From Peromyscus leucopus (Eukaryota > Chordata > Mammalia > Rodentia > Cricetidae), in contig NC_051073.1 in NCBI RefSeq assembly GCF_004664715.2, positions 65,973,664 to 66,037,663 on the forward strand: a stretch of 64,000 bases of DNA. Reading direction: 5' to 3'. Below are positions 11,260-22,388 of this stretch, in pieces (the stretch's first letter is position 1; every line of letters starts with the position of its first letter). The position numbers were made by a program, and so were the translations under genes. The notes below the pieces were generated by a model. It ran no database searches. It had not been told where the DNA came from and saw only the letters and a list, made by a program, of their open reading frames with translations.

Positions 11260-13775
11260 CCTTTCTTTTGCTTCTGTAGACCAAACATAGCTGTTTGAAA
11301 ACCAAAATGTAGATGATAGATGCTTGCCTTCTCAGACTCTTAAAGTGGCACCATTTATAGGAAAAATGCTTTCCTTTTATTTGACAAGAGTAAATAGTGT
11401 GAAATAGCTTTAGTACTGGCAAAAAACTCAAACAAAACAAAACAAAACAAACCTAAAAGAACAAAGCCCCCCCTCCACCCCACCTCCCCATAAAAACCCT
11501 CATCAGTTAGAAACACAGGAAGGCAGTGCAGTGCTGGGTGTCTCTAGTGTGAGCATTAAAGGTGTGCAACCCCCCCCCCCCAGATCTGTTTTGTCAGTGA
11601 CAGCTTCAGGTGGAAATCTAGGACCTGACTCTTACTGGATCACCTCAGACAGTTCCCGTGGCTTCTGTGTGGATATTTCAGTGGCCGTACACATCTGGGA
11701 CAGACCCTTAAATCCGAGTTTTTCTTGGAATTTAAAGGAAAAAAAAAGAAGAAGAACTTTTGCCTTCTAAGAACAGTCTTTGACAAGTTGTCGGAATAGA
11801 GATCTTATAAAGTACCTGTCCTTTTGATGGGCCATTTTGCATTTTTTTCCAGCCTCTTCTGTCCCCAAGGCTGCTGTATAATTTGCTTCATCTTCTGAGC
11901 ATGTTGGAGACATTCATACTTTGTTTTTTCTTAATTCCTTTGCTATCCCAGTTAACTGGTATCAACCCCAGGCTCCGTTCGCTTATATGTGTGTTTGCGG
12001 TAGATTCAAATTGGCTTTAAATTCCACAATTTTTTAGCTTGTTCATGTGTTGGAGTCTTCACGATTCCTCTCAACAAACCAACTTATACTAAACAAAAAT
12101 CTAATCAAGCCAACAAAAGCGGCGGGGGCATGTTGGTGGCTTTCAGCGTCCCTCTCCCTCTGTGAGATAACCAGGAGCTCCTCTTCCTGCTTCTGATTTG
12201 AAGACTTTAAGCACTGAAATGTGTATCAATATTTTGTTTCAAATTCCATTTTAAAAGATGCTGGAGCCTCCATAGATAGCTAATGAACGGAAGACCTTAA
12301 AGAAATATTTATACACGGAAATTGAAATTAAACCCTGCTTCTGCAAGCTCCTCTTCATTGGGCTGGTTTATTTTTAGAGCGCAGGCCATTTAATTTAGAA
12401 AAGTTCCCCTTTCTTTCTTCCCTTCCTTCTCCCCCCCTCTGCTGATTGTCTCCCCGGACCAGGAAGTTTATATGTAAACACAAGCAGTAATGGACCCCTG
12501 ACCTGCTCTGGGCTTTCAACCCAGTCAGTCCACAGAGGGATTAACCCCAAATACCGACTTGCTCTCAGAGGTAAAATTGTTCCCCAGGCGGGTATCACCA
12601 AAAGGTTTTCTCCCCTCTGGGCTTCGCCATTCACCCCACAAATAAGGTCCTCCTCAAAGCAGAGCTTAAAGACACTAGAAAGCAAATTGGCGGCAGACTG
12701 GAGCCCGGAGGGTGCTCTGCATTCCCGGAGCCCTCAAGTCCTTTTACTCAGCCTTCCTGGCCCCGGGGATGGAGGGGGTGGGGCTGAATTACGTGGTCTA
12801 GAAGCACGTTCTCTCTGTAGTCCTTGATACACTCACTTGGCGTCGGGTGGACTGTTGCCCCCCACCCCCCATAGAAGCTCCCCCGGGCATCCCAGACCTG
12901 CTGGCAGGCAAGGGCTGTGCGGGTGCATAGATTAGCATTTATTTGCCTCTGGGGGAGACCGGAGCAGTGGTCCAGGTTTGCTGTACAGAACCTCAGCTAC
13001 CGGCCTATGAGGAGAATGTCTGCAAACCCTCCGGGTTTACTCTCTGATGCGCTTGTACCGTCCCCTCCGAAAGCGGGCACTGAGAACGGAGCATCAAGCT
13101 CTGGGCCGGGTTCCAAGGCAGTCTTAAAAAGAAAACACTACCCCTCGCCTTCACTGCCTGATCTGCAGCATTGCTGGGAGCCAGGGTTCCTGTTCTGCAC
13201 GCAAGCCAAGGAACCTGCAAACCAGGAGAGTTCCTTAGTTACATGGGAAGCATCTGGACCCATAGCAACCGCTCACCAGAAACAACGTACCTGTGTTTCA
13301 GAGTCTCTCAGTTGCAAGTGGGTCCAGAAGTTTCCCATGTTGTTAAGAGGGGGGTGGGGACGGAGAAAGGGCCCGGTGAGGCTCCACACTCAATCGCCCC
13401 TAACAGCTGTGGAAAGTTTGATGCAGCAGGGGCACCCAGACAGAAAATTAAAAAACTAATAAAGTCCTCAGTGTGGGGCGCTGGCATCAGGACAGTTTCA
13501 CTTCTCCAGACACCTAATAAAGAGACATTCCGGGACACTAACTCATAAGGGGGATCTGCAGGGGTCACCGGCAACAGCGGAAAGTAAACCATGGAAACAG
13601 CAGCCACTCCATTCGCTGCAGGGAGGGTTCTCGGCTTCTCTTCTTCCCCTGCCCTTCGGCTTTTCGTTTTGGAAAAATGGCAGGACAGAGGAAACCCGGG
13701 GTGAGTGATGCCAGGAGCCAAGGCCGTGAAAACCTCTTTCATGGCAGAGTGAGCGCAGGGCTGTTGTTTGACGCT
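11260..13775. other. Unique sequence; possible conserved element near 12240-12440
   Basis: No interspersed repeat recognised over 2.5 kb. A C13 run lies near 11570. The AT-rich stretch 12240-12440 holds several TAAT/ATTA cores and TTTATTTTTAG-like motifs in otherwise mixed sequence. The 180-codon frame at 12917-13459 (plus) is overlapped by long minus-strand frames (13005-13220, 13308-13742) and resembles no family I know, so I do not call it a gene. Confidence 0.5.
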
Positions 13776-13937
13776 CCAGGACGGGAGGTGATGGTCGCTA
13801 CAGTGATGTTGATGATCCAGGATGAGAGGTGATGGTCACTACAGTGACGTTGATGCTCCAGGACAGGAGGAGATGGTCACTACAGTGATGTTGATGATCC
13901 AGGATGAGAGGTGATGGTCGCTACAGTGATGTTGGGT
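13776..13937. repeat. 41-bp minisatellite, 4 copies
   Basis: Four head-to-tail units start at about 13776, 13817, 13858 and 13899, each opening CCAGGA and carrying GATGGTC(A/G)CTACAGTGA. Units 1 and 3 share GACVGG while units 2 and 4 share GATGAG, which suggests an 82-bp dimer was duplicated. Confidence 0.93.
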
Positions 13938-14170
13938 GGCTCCTCAAATAGCAGGGATTTTGAGAATAAAGGTTTGTCCAGCTGCATTTGATGAAGCACC
14001 TTCTTCTCAGAGGGTTCCTCCCTCGGATTTTCCCACTGGGCTTACTTGGTTATCACGGAACTGAGTTTGGAAGGGCATTCATGTCGTTTGATTTGGTTTT
14101 CAAGTTGGTCCATATCATTCCAAAGGAGGAAAAAATGGTAACTTAGGCCTTCAACTAACCCACCAGTCTA

Positions 14171-14480
14171 GTTACAATCGTTCCCCTTTATCCACGGCTT
14201 TGCTTCCTGTGGTTTCAATTACCCGTGATCAACCCACACGGCTCAGAAAATACTAAACAGAAAAGTCCAAAAGCAGCTAATGCTTTAGGGTGCACACCAC
14301 TTGCAGGAGTGTTGATGAAGTCCTGGACTGTCCCACGGGGCGCCCCCCCCCCCCACGGAACTGAATCTTTCCTTTGTCCCGAGCGCTCATGCTGTATTTT
14401 TGACTCTCTGGTCATTGGTGGTGGCCACTTAGTCACCTTAGTTATCAGATAACTGCAGTGCTTGTGGTCAATCAATGTAG
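14171..14480 (+). mobile_element. Tigger-type DNA transposon 5' fragment
   Basis: 'tttatccacggctttgctt', 'gtggtttcaattacccgtg', 'tcaacccacacggctcag', 'aaaatactaaacagaaaagtcc' (shortened), 'ctttgtcc', 'catgctgtatttt', 'cttagtcaccttagttatcag' (shortened) and 'cagtgcttgtggtcaa' follow in order the 5' non-coding region of mammalian Tigger (TcMar) elements as I remember it. A C13 run interrupts it near 14342. No transposase reading frame is retained. Confidence 0.7.
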
Positions 14481-14482
14481 TT

Positions 14483-14673
14483 GTTCTCAAACTGTGGGTC
14501 CAACGGGGTCTCATCCCAGATACCCTGCGTATCAGATATTCACATTAGGATTCACAACAGTGACAAAATTACAGTTGTGAAGTAGCAACGAAAATAATTG
14601 TATGGTTGGGGGTCACCACAGCACCAGGAACTGTATTAAAGGGTCACAGCGTGAGGAAGGTGGAGAACCACCA
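14483..14673 (+). mobile_element. URR1-type hAT-Charlie element
   Basis: 'gttgttctcaaactgtggg' left end, 'cagtgacaaaattacagttg', 'gaagtagcaacgaaaataatt' (21 bp, quoted in two pieces: gaagtagcaacg + aaaataatt), 'gttgggggtcaccacagc' and 'gaaggtggagaaccacc' right end. It lies directly against the Tigger fragment. Confidence 0.85.
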
Positions 14674-15801
14674 AGTTATTGCTTATTCGATTTAATAATA
14701 TCCTTAAAGTACACATGCAGTGATGTCCAGGAGGGACCAGAGCATAATTATTAAAGGACAGATTAACTCTGGTCCTATGTGTCAGTGTGACGGGGCAAAT
14801 GGGAACGACTTCATGAGGTGCAGGATTCACTGCCCTCCTACTGGTGGTTCGGAAGGTCCCCAGAGACGGGAAGGGCTGCCATACTTGGTGCCTGTCTTCT
14901 CTCTCAGAAGGAGAAAGCGCCAGTCTGTGAAGGAAAGAGGAAATCCCAGTTGGCGTGGTTTTCTGGTCTTCAGCGTTGAGTTCAACCCGAGTCTTTAGAA
15001 ATACTCAGGGTAGCTGTCGTTTTCTGAGCAGTGCGATCCAGAGACTTTGTCTCCGGGAAGGTCTCCTCAGCAGTGGCTACAAGTGCGACAAGTTAGCTTT
15101 AGAAAAGCACGGTTCTCCATCGTAGGAATCGGTGAAAGGGCTTCTACACACCCGCTCACCTCCAGAATCCTTGTGGTCTTCTGGCGGGAGAGAAGGGGAC
15201 AGGGGACCTGGGCCACCCCATCCTGCCCTGTCACTCAGAGGCACAGGATGTTGGAACAAACAGCTTCAGGGGCCTCAGTTCCCTGCGCAAGATGAAGGGG
15301 TGGGAAACGGCTCCGGCGCCCCTGTGGACTCCCACGCACTCGCTGACTCCTCGAGGTTGGAAGGTTTGGCTGGGGACTGTATGCCTTGCTTGCCCCTGTC
15401 AGAAAGAATGTTTTCCTTCTGGCTTTCTGCTCGGCTGTGGCTTGCCAGGGCCTGAGCTGCAGCCTCTGGGTGTGATGTAGGGAGGTCTGTGGTTTGGTGA
15501 GTGGAGTGAAATGTGGGCGTTTGAACTTTGCGTGTCCAGGCTCTCTTCCCCCACCTCTTTCCCTCTCCCTCCTTTGTTCCCTCCCTCCCTTCTTCTGTCC
15601 TTCCCGTCCCTTCATCCCTCCTTCTCCCTCTCTCTGTTTTCACAAAAATCACGTGTCTGTCCATGAGAGTAGCCTCACATTTAAGAAAAGGACAAGCTGC
15701 CATGAGGTAGACACTAGGACACAGGCTGCCTTCTAGAAAACAACTCTCTAAGGGAGACCAGCGAAGCATCTAGTATAATGAATGTTAAAATTCGAAGCGT
15801 G
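14674..15801. other. Unique sequence, nothing identified
   Basis: Long frames are open on both strands (minus 15275-15769, 15235-15615; plus 15047-15295, 15132-15455). They include a CT-rich/GA-rich tract at 15540-15640 that accounts for the open minus frame. No coding signature. Confidence 0.55.
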
Positions 15802-15967
15802 GGCTGGGCGGTGGTGGCGCACGCCTTTAATCCCAGCACTCGGGAGGCAGAGCCAGGCGGATCTCTGTGAGTTCAAGGCCAGCCTGGGATACAGAGTGAG
15901 TTCCAGGAAAGGTGCAAAGCTACATAGAAAAACCCTGTCTCAAAACAAACAAACAAACGAACAAAAA
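15802..15967 (+). repeat. B1 SINE, cricetid-type
   Basis: Full B1 with a 'gggcggtggtggcgcacgcc' head and the 'ccaggaaaggtgcaaagc' variant typical of cricetids. The flanks aattcgaagcgtgg and a close copy (aaatcaaagcgtgg) after the A-rich tail form a target duplication. Confidence 0.96.
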
Positions 15968-18331
15968 AAAATCAAAGCGTGGTAGGGACCCTGGGCTTCT
16001 TGATAAATCCTAGTCGATTCAGCAGGATTGTGGTGGATTATAGGACTCTTCATTTCTGAGGAACCCAAAGATGCTGTCTGCCCTTTGAACCACAGTTACT
16101 AACAAGGGTAGAGGACCCCAGTCCGTGCCTCCCTCAGGCCCTCAGGGAACAAAGCTCCTGGGATGTGGATACTGCCACCAGGATCTCCAAACAGGGTCTC
16201 TCTTTTTTTAACACAGGGAGTTTTGTCCTCTCGAAGGATGTCCTGACCCTCCGCCATCGGACATGAGGGCTCTTATGGCCTTTTTCCTCTCTTGCCTCCC
16301 CAGCCACCAGGAGAAGAACTGGATGACAGAATGAGAAGGCACAGTGCTTCAGTCAGTGGGAAAGCCACAGTACAGGATTGCCTGAGCTCCAGATTTGGCT
16401 CCTAACAACACCCTGGTGCTGAGCAAGACCGGAAGTGATGTTTCAGCAAAGCGGAGAGCTGCACTTCATTTAATATACCTTTCTTAATTGGGCTGCACAC
16501 CAGGAGCACTCTTTTAATGGTATTATGGTACCAGTGACCTCATTAGGAGGAAAGGACTGTTTTTATGACAGGTTTTGGAAATTAAAACAGCAGAGAGACA
16601 TCTTGTAGGGGTATTGATTCTGGATTCTGGAGCTGGGCGGCAACAGGGGTGGATTGGAAAGCCCCGGGGACTGAAGGCAGTCTGGGACGCCTGTCTGGCC
16701 TGACCCTTCTTGGACACCAGATCTGGGCCTCTCTGTGTGTTGTTAAGTCAGGAACGTTAATCCCAGGGCTCAGGTTCTGTAGTGTGTTCAAGGACTGCAG
16801 GGGAAGCTTTGCAGATTCGGTTTCTAGGGCCACACCCTGTGATTCTGACCCAGAAAGCCTGCATGGGGCTTCGGTCAACTGCTCTTCAGATAAAGGCCTT
16901 GAGCAACTTCCACGCAGGAGGCGCAAAGATGCTGTTTGCGGTCACTCATGGAGGGTCCCGAGGACGATGACGCCAGCCGACCCGGGATGCATGTATCGGC
17001 TTCTTACACCTCCGGGGTCTGTATCTTGCCAAATCCTGGACCAAATGAGATCCCCTGCCCTGCTTCTATCACAGCTCCTTTTCTCATCCTTTGTGGTTTA
17101 ATCATGGGGGTCAAACCGGGATTCACCATTCTTTTGAATGCCAGCCTGCTAGGTTACTGTTTCCTCATTTATAGAACAAGAATGCTACCCTCAAATGTGA
17201 GCTGGGTGAGTCTAGGTGGAACTGGGCTTCTCTTCCTGGCAGTCTTTCACGTTTTCCTCCCCTGCAGTCACATGAACTCCAACCTCCAGATTCTGTGTAA
17301 ATACTGCGCTTATAGCAATGGTTTTGCAGGGTGTTCCAGTGTGCCGGGTTGATGATTAATGTGGTTTTCTCAGAGAGCGGCATGCTTTTCCGGCCAGCCC
17401 AGTGAACTGCATGAAGGCTCTGCCATCTCTGCTTTTCTTTATGTCGCCTTGTGGAAGAGGGAATGCGTTGTGTTGCCCGCAGGGCAGAAGAAGCCTCAGT
17501 TATGAAGAGGCAAAACCGGGCTCATCTGTAGAGGATTTCTTAATAGTTAGAGGGACCTCCCTGGTTCCAAACCTTTGCTGGCTGTACACTGCCTGCAGAC
17601 TTCTCCACAGAGCATCCAGTTCTCCATCGTCTGGCTTTCACGGGCTTTGGTAATCCTGTGTCCTCTCCCCAAGTGACTAGAATGGAATGGCTCTAATTCA
17701 CTTTGTGACAGTGACTCTCCCAGCCAAACCAGCGCTGCTGTATACTTCCACGGAGCCTGCCACACTTCTCCAATGATCTGGTCATTGCTGCGCACTTAAA
17801 ATATTCTCAAGTTATGTACATTTACTTAACCTCAATACCTCCTCGTCTACCTTATTTCAATCTGCGAACACACGCTCTCAGGAATGAAAAATAACTGGTG
17901 AAACCCCTCACTAGGACCCATTACTCTGAAATATACCAGAGTTTAGACATAAGAAACTCCACTTCTCACAATCTGTATTACTTCCTCTTCCTCCAAATCA
18001 ATAATAAAACGCTAGTCTTTATGGATTTGGGGTCCGGTTAAATTTGATGTGCAGTGGAGATTGGACTGTTAGCAAATCAGTTTATTAGCAAGAGGCAATA
18101 ATTAGAACTGCTCCTTGGTAAAAGCAGGATTTAAGCCATTTATATTTAGTATTGCTGTTGCAATATTGTTTTTTTTCCATCGGCCAGGCTTCTCTTCCTT
18201 CCTTGCTTTCATGACTGATAACTTATATAACTTTGTAATTCTTTTCAATTAAAATATAATTGCATCTTTTCCCCCTTCCTGTCCTCCCACCTTGTTCCCT
18301 CTTGAGTTCATGGCTTCCTTCATTTACTATT

Positions 18332-18332
<1 letters not shown>
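15968..18332. other. Unique sequence grading into AT-rich DNA
   Basis: No repeat recognised to about 17830, apart from a weak old SINE-like patch near 16340-16430. From 17830 the sequence becomes AT-rich with homopolymer T runs. Frames at 16649-17101 and 16936-17352 (plus) overlap each other and minus-strand frames and show no domain. Confidence 0.5.

Positions 18333-18379
<47 letters not shown>
18333..18379. repeat. (CA)n microsatellite
   Basis: About 23 perfect CA units in AT-rich DNA. Confidence 0.97.
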
Positions 18380-18382
<3 letters not shown>

Positions 18383-18454
18383 GTCATTGTTGTTACATAA
18401 TATATGTTATTGTTACTCATGTATAAAATTTATATACTTATTAATATATAAATA

Positions 18455-18966
18455 CAACCGGTTGAGTCTCCTTAGTGTTGCTTAGTGTACATGATTTCAG
18501 GGCTAACCATTTGGTGTTAGATAACCAATTAGGAGGCATCCCCAGGTGTGGGAGACTGACTCCTACATTTTACAACAGGGTACTCTTGAGTGAAGGATAA
18601 GATATATTAGATAGAAGGATAGAGAGGAGAGAAACAGATAGAAACACAGGACAACCTCAGGAGGGCCTGGATTCTTATCCACTGGCCCCTCCTGTCTCTT
18701 CTAAAGGGCCTTTTATAGGAATGCCAAGGGGTGGAGCAAAAGACTTCCCCCTAGCACAGCCAAGTGCAGACCCTTCCAATCACCTGGTAACCACCCACCT
18801 GGTCAAGCCATCCTCTAATGCAGCCCTGCTGGGCAAAGCAAGCTCACATTTCACTAGGAAGCATTTGTGGGCCTCCACACCTGGGGAAGACTTAGTTCTG
18901 ATCTCAGAATCCATAGCTTCCTGTAGTTCTTTGTCTAGGGTGGGGGAATGAATTTAAGGATTATAC
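18455..18966 (+). repeat. Old rodent repeat (L1-like), interrupted by an LTR
   Basis: The left part ('ttagtgttgcttagtgtac', 'gatttcagggctaaccatttgg', shortened, 'ataaccaattagg') and the right part ('gaagacttagttctgatctc' and 'ctgtagttctttgtctaggg') are the two halves of a rodent repeat I associate with L1-derived sequence. The LTR at 18547-18879 splits them within a CCWGG target. Confidence 0.55.
18547..18879 (-). repeat. Solo ERV LTR, minus strand
   Basis: Bounded by TGTGG...CCACA with flanking CCAGG/CCTGG (5-bp duplication, one mismatch). On the minus strand a TATA-like ctataaaagg is complementary to 18710-18720, about mid-element, followed by a pyrimidine-rich stretch. This order gives the minus orientation. 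It sits inside an older repeat whose two halves continue on either side. Length 333 bp fits a short rodent LTR. Family unknown. Confidence 0.7.
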
Positions 18967-19048
18967 TAACTTTAGAATTCTTGACTAGCAAGCAATCTCC
19001 TCTCCTCCTCTTCCCTTTTCTTTTCTACTTTTAGATTTTTGGACTTGA

Positions 19049-19335
19049 ATTTCTTACAACCCATGCTGATCTGGAATTTACTATGTAGCTAAGGATGGTT
19101 TCTACTTCTTTTATTTTTATTTTTCGTTTTATCGAGACAAGGTTTCTCTGTGTAGTTTTGGTGCCTGTCCTGGATCTCACTCTGTAGCCCAGGCTGACCT
19201 CAAACTCACAGAGATCTGCCTGGCTCTGCCTCCTGAGTGCTGGGATTAAAGGCGTGTGCCACCACCACCCAGCTGGCTTCTACTTCTTATATGTTGGGAC
19301 TGCAGATGTGATTCACTGTGCCCATCCAGCTTCTA
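19049..19335 (-). repeat. Old B1-like SINE split by a younger B1
   Basis: The left part 'gatctggaatttactatgtag' (shortened) and right part 'tgttgggactgcagatgtg' plus 'cactgtgccc' read as a diverged antisense B1-like monomer. The younger B1 lies between them. Confidence 0.5.
19124..19274 (-). repeat. B1 SINE, nested
   Basis: 'gagacaaggtttctctgtg', 'cctgtcctggatctcactc', 'gagatctgcctggctctgcc', 'gtgctgggattaaaggcg'. The target duplication ttctacttctt is at 19100-19110 and 19278-19288. Confidence 0.95.
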
Positions 19336-19766
19336 TCTTCTTAGAATATTTTCTTATTCTTTAGTGTTTTAGGGCCTGTGTTGTTTAGACATTTTTGGTT
19401 TTACAGTAATAAAATTGAAGATAATGGTGTTATTTTCAAAATCTATTTGGACTGCCTTGAAAAACATTAAAAATAAATGAATCTATATTTTCCTAGTCAT
19501 TCTTTAAAAAAATGTTACCTATTATCTCCTATGTCAAAAACAAACATTTCTCCTCCTCCTCTCAGTTTTCTGTTTTGTTTAATCTTTTTTTTAGACTCAG
19601 ATTTTTCTTTTCTTTTTCTTCAACATCCTTTTTACTGACAAATTTCATATATACATGAAAGTTGGGTTTTGTAATTAATATGACATACTAACCATTTACT
19701 TTCCACCATTATTATTCTATTATACTTGCATTATCATGAATCTATCCTTCTACCCATTCATTAGTT

Positions 19767-19768
<2 letters not shown>

Positions 19769-19819
<51 letters not shown>
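19769..19819. repeat. (TG)n microsatellite
   Basis: About 25 TG units. Confidence 0.97.
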
Positions 19820-19821
<2 letters not shown>

Positions 19822-19834
19822 AGTTGGTCCTCAT

Positions 19835-20071
19835 TTAGATCTCCATCTAGGACCTATGCTTTGAAAGCTAGTTGCAGGGGTGCAAGCTTGGAATTCATGT
19901 GCTGGGGAGAAGATGAGTGGATTCCCCAGCTCACTGGCCAGCAGCCTAGCCTCTTTGATGACTTCTAGGTCAGTGAGCAATTATGTCTCAAACAAAAGGG
20001 GAGTGGGTGGATGATACCTGAGGAATGCCACCGGAGATTGTCCTCTGGCCTGCATATGCATGCACCCACAT

Positions 20072-20107
<36 letters not shown>
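19835..20107 (+). repeat. Diverged rodent SINE-like element with (CA)n tail
   Basis: 'gctagttgcaggggtgc', 'cccagctcactggccagcagcc' (shortened), 'tctaggtcagtgagcaa', 'gtctcaaacaaaagg', 'tacctgaggaatgccacc' and 'tgtcctctggcctgcatatg' form an ordered set I recognise from a common rodent SINE-like repeat. It ends in (CA)n at 20074-20107. Family name uncertain. Confidence 0.6.
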
Positions 20108-20111
<4 letters not shown>

Positions 20112-20344
20112 TGATTGATTGAAATTGACTAAAACACTATACTTCCTCCTCAGTACTGCAGGACAAATATCCTTAATTATATTTTAGTAATTGTTTGCAT
20201 TCTGCCCCCCCCCCCCCGGTCTTTAGAGTAATGTTTTAAAATATTGAAACATGCATCTAGTTATATAAAAATAAATAAGAGCTACTATTTTCAACATTGC
20301 TTTTTATTTCCAGAATTACTATTCTGTATTTAAAGACGTCTTTC
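20108..20344. other. AT-rich sequence with a C14 run
   Basis: No repeat landmark recognised. A homopolymer C run lies near 20204-20217. Confidence 0.5.
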
Positions 20345-20486
20345 CAGCCTGGCATGGTGGCCCACATATTTCCTCCAGGCACTACTTGGGAGGCAGAAGC
20401 AGGCAGATCTCTGTGAGTTTCAGGCCAGCCTGGGCTACAAAGTGAGACTCTGCCTCAAAAAAGAAACAAAAGAATACACACACACA

Positions 20487-20522
<36 letters not shown>
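20345..20522 (+). repeat. B1 SINE with (CA)n tail
   Basis: 'ccagcctggcatggtggccc' head, 'gcaggcagatctctgtgag', 'caggccagcctgggctac', 'gagactctgcctcaaaaa', then a short A-rich tail expanded into (CA)n at 20476-20522. Confidence 0.9.
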
Positions 20523-20525
<3 letters not shown>

Positions 20526-20871
20526 CTACAAAAAACAAAGACTCCTTTACAAACACATTTTTATAAAAATTGATTTCAGTAATCATCATAAACTCAGAAC
20601 ATTTCCATTTTCAAAAATTGTATAACAAATACTTTTTTTTTTTTCTGGAAGGTGAGAATGATGTGTCCTGGGAATCTTTGAGTAGTGACAGTTTCTTATA
20701 TTTACTTTCAGGTATGAGTGACAACTCAGATAACTTTGGAATTCTTGACTAGCAGGCTTTTTTTTTTTACTCCAAACCACAGACATTTCTCTGTTCCCCT
20801 CTATTTATTGGCAGAGAGCAATCTGAAGCTAGGCTGATACTGCAAACTGTATCTGTAAGTTGACTTTTCTC

Positions 20872-20995
20872 TTTCCTTCCTTCCTTCCTTCCTTCCTTCC
20901 TTCCTTCCTTCTTCCTTCTTCCTTCCTTCCTCCTCCCTCCCTCCCTCCCTCCCTCCCTCCCTCCCTCCTTCCTTCCCTTCCTTTCTTTCTTTCTT
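20872..20995. repeat. (TTCC)n then (CCCT)n polypyrimidine array
   Basis: Two tetranucleotide blocks, TTCC then CCCT, ending with a return to CTTT. The plus strand is pure pyrimidine for over 100 bp. Confidence 0.95.
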
Positions 20996-21410
20996 CACCT
21001 AGATAATTGTAAAAATCTTTTCTTGTTCCTGACCTTGGGTATATGTAGCATTAATTGTGGCAGATGTTGGGAGTGGTCCCCCCCATTCACATTTTCCCCC
21101 TTAGTAACATAATTCTGATATTCAAGTAGATATTTAACTGTTTGAATAAAAACGGCATTTATATCAGCTGAGGAAATTTTTATTTATGTCCATTTTCACT
21201 TTTATTTTTCCTGCTTCCCCACCCCCAGCCATCTCTTATCAGTTTTTCTGTATTTTCTGTCCTTCCAGCCCAACAAGTTTCATCTCCTCGCTTTTAACCC
21301 TTTGGCTTTCTCTCCTTCCCATTTCATGGCAGCTTTTGAAGGTTCTCTTCCATGTCACCAATTCCAACGTTTAGGAGTGTGCATTCTGCGAAGTTTTGAA
21401 TTAAATCTTT

Positions 21411-21412
<2 letters not shown>

Positions 21413-21457
<45 letters not shown>

Positions 21458-21529
21458 TGGGAAGCACACACACACACACAGCATGGGAAGCACACACATA
21501 CACACACACACACACACCACACACACACA

Positions 21530-21571
<42 letters not shown>

Positions 21572-21679
21572 CATGGGAAGCACACACACACACACATACA
21601 CACACACACACAGCATGGGAAGCACACACACACACACACACACACACGCACGCACGCACGCACGCACGCACACGCACAC
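21413..21679. repeat. (CA)n array with interspersed gcatgggaag units
   Basis: CA units are interrupted by four identical 10-mers gcatgggaag at 21455, 21481, 21571 and 21613. The array ends with GCAC tetranucleotides. Confidence 0.95.
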
Positions 21680-22253
21680 TCTGTACTTTTGCCTCTTCAG
21701 AGTCAGCGTGCTCTTCACTGCTGACTCTGTTTCTCATTTTTCACCCTACTTTTCTTGAATTTTTATGAAAGCATATCAGGGTTTTAAAAAATATTTTCCA
21801 GAAGCTGTGATTAGTTTTTGCTTCTTTTTTTTTTTTTTTTAAATTGTCTTTTTGCGTATTTTGAGCTCTGGCTTTACCTTTTATAGTCTCCATACTGGTT
21901 TTCACTGACTTACAAGAAATAAGGAAAGGTATGTCTACTTCTCATGCATGTTCATAAATAATGTGAACAGCCTTGTCTGATGGGTATGAATTTGTATGAG
22001 CACTTTGGAGGTCCTGTTGACAGAGGCAAGAGGAGAAAAAACAGGGATGGGGGTGGGGAAGAGGCGGACAGGGGAAGATGGACTCCCACTGGCTCCGGAA
22101 AAGATTGGCTCTCTTGGCACCGTTTGTCTTCACCAGCTGTAACCTTGCTCTGCAGCTTCCCTGCCAGATGTGACATCCATCCTGGGAGGCGGCTGTATTC
22201 TGTTGTCTCCCTCCAAGAGTTGTTCACAGTTTAAAGCTTGCTTCCTTGTGATA
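21680..22253. other. Unique sequence, nothing identified
   Basis: An 18-base T run lies near 21823. Overlapping minus-strand frames at 21935-22227 are open in three registers, which argues against coding. Confidence 0.5.
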
Positions 22254-22388
22254 TGTGTGTGTATGTATGTGCACTCGTGCGTGTGTGTGTGTGTGTGTGT
22301 GTGTGTACATATATATACATATACATTATATACACATATACATATACACATATACACACACACACACACATATACACACGCACATATA
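22254..22388. repeat. (TG)n/(TA,CA)n compound microsatellite
   Basis: TG units, then alternating TATACA and CACA motifs, all alternating purine-pyrimidine. Confidence 0.93.

Noticed and set aside
12917..13459. 180-codon open frame as a gene
   Set aside because: No recognisable family, long open frames on the opposite strand over the same bases, and no promoter or splice evidence.
18541..18888. DNA transposon with 12-bp terminal inverted repeats
   Set aside because: TG/CA ends, a minus-strand TATA-like box and a 5-bp CCWGG duplication fit an LTR better.
21413..21679. CRISPR-like array (repeated 10-mers with spacers)
   Set aside because: Spacers are just CA repeats and the genome is mammalian.
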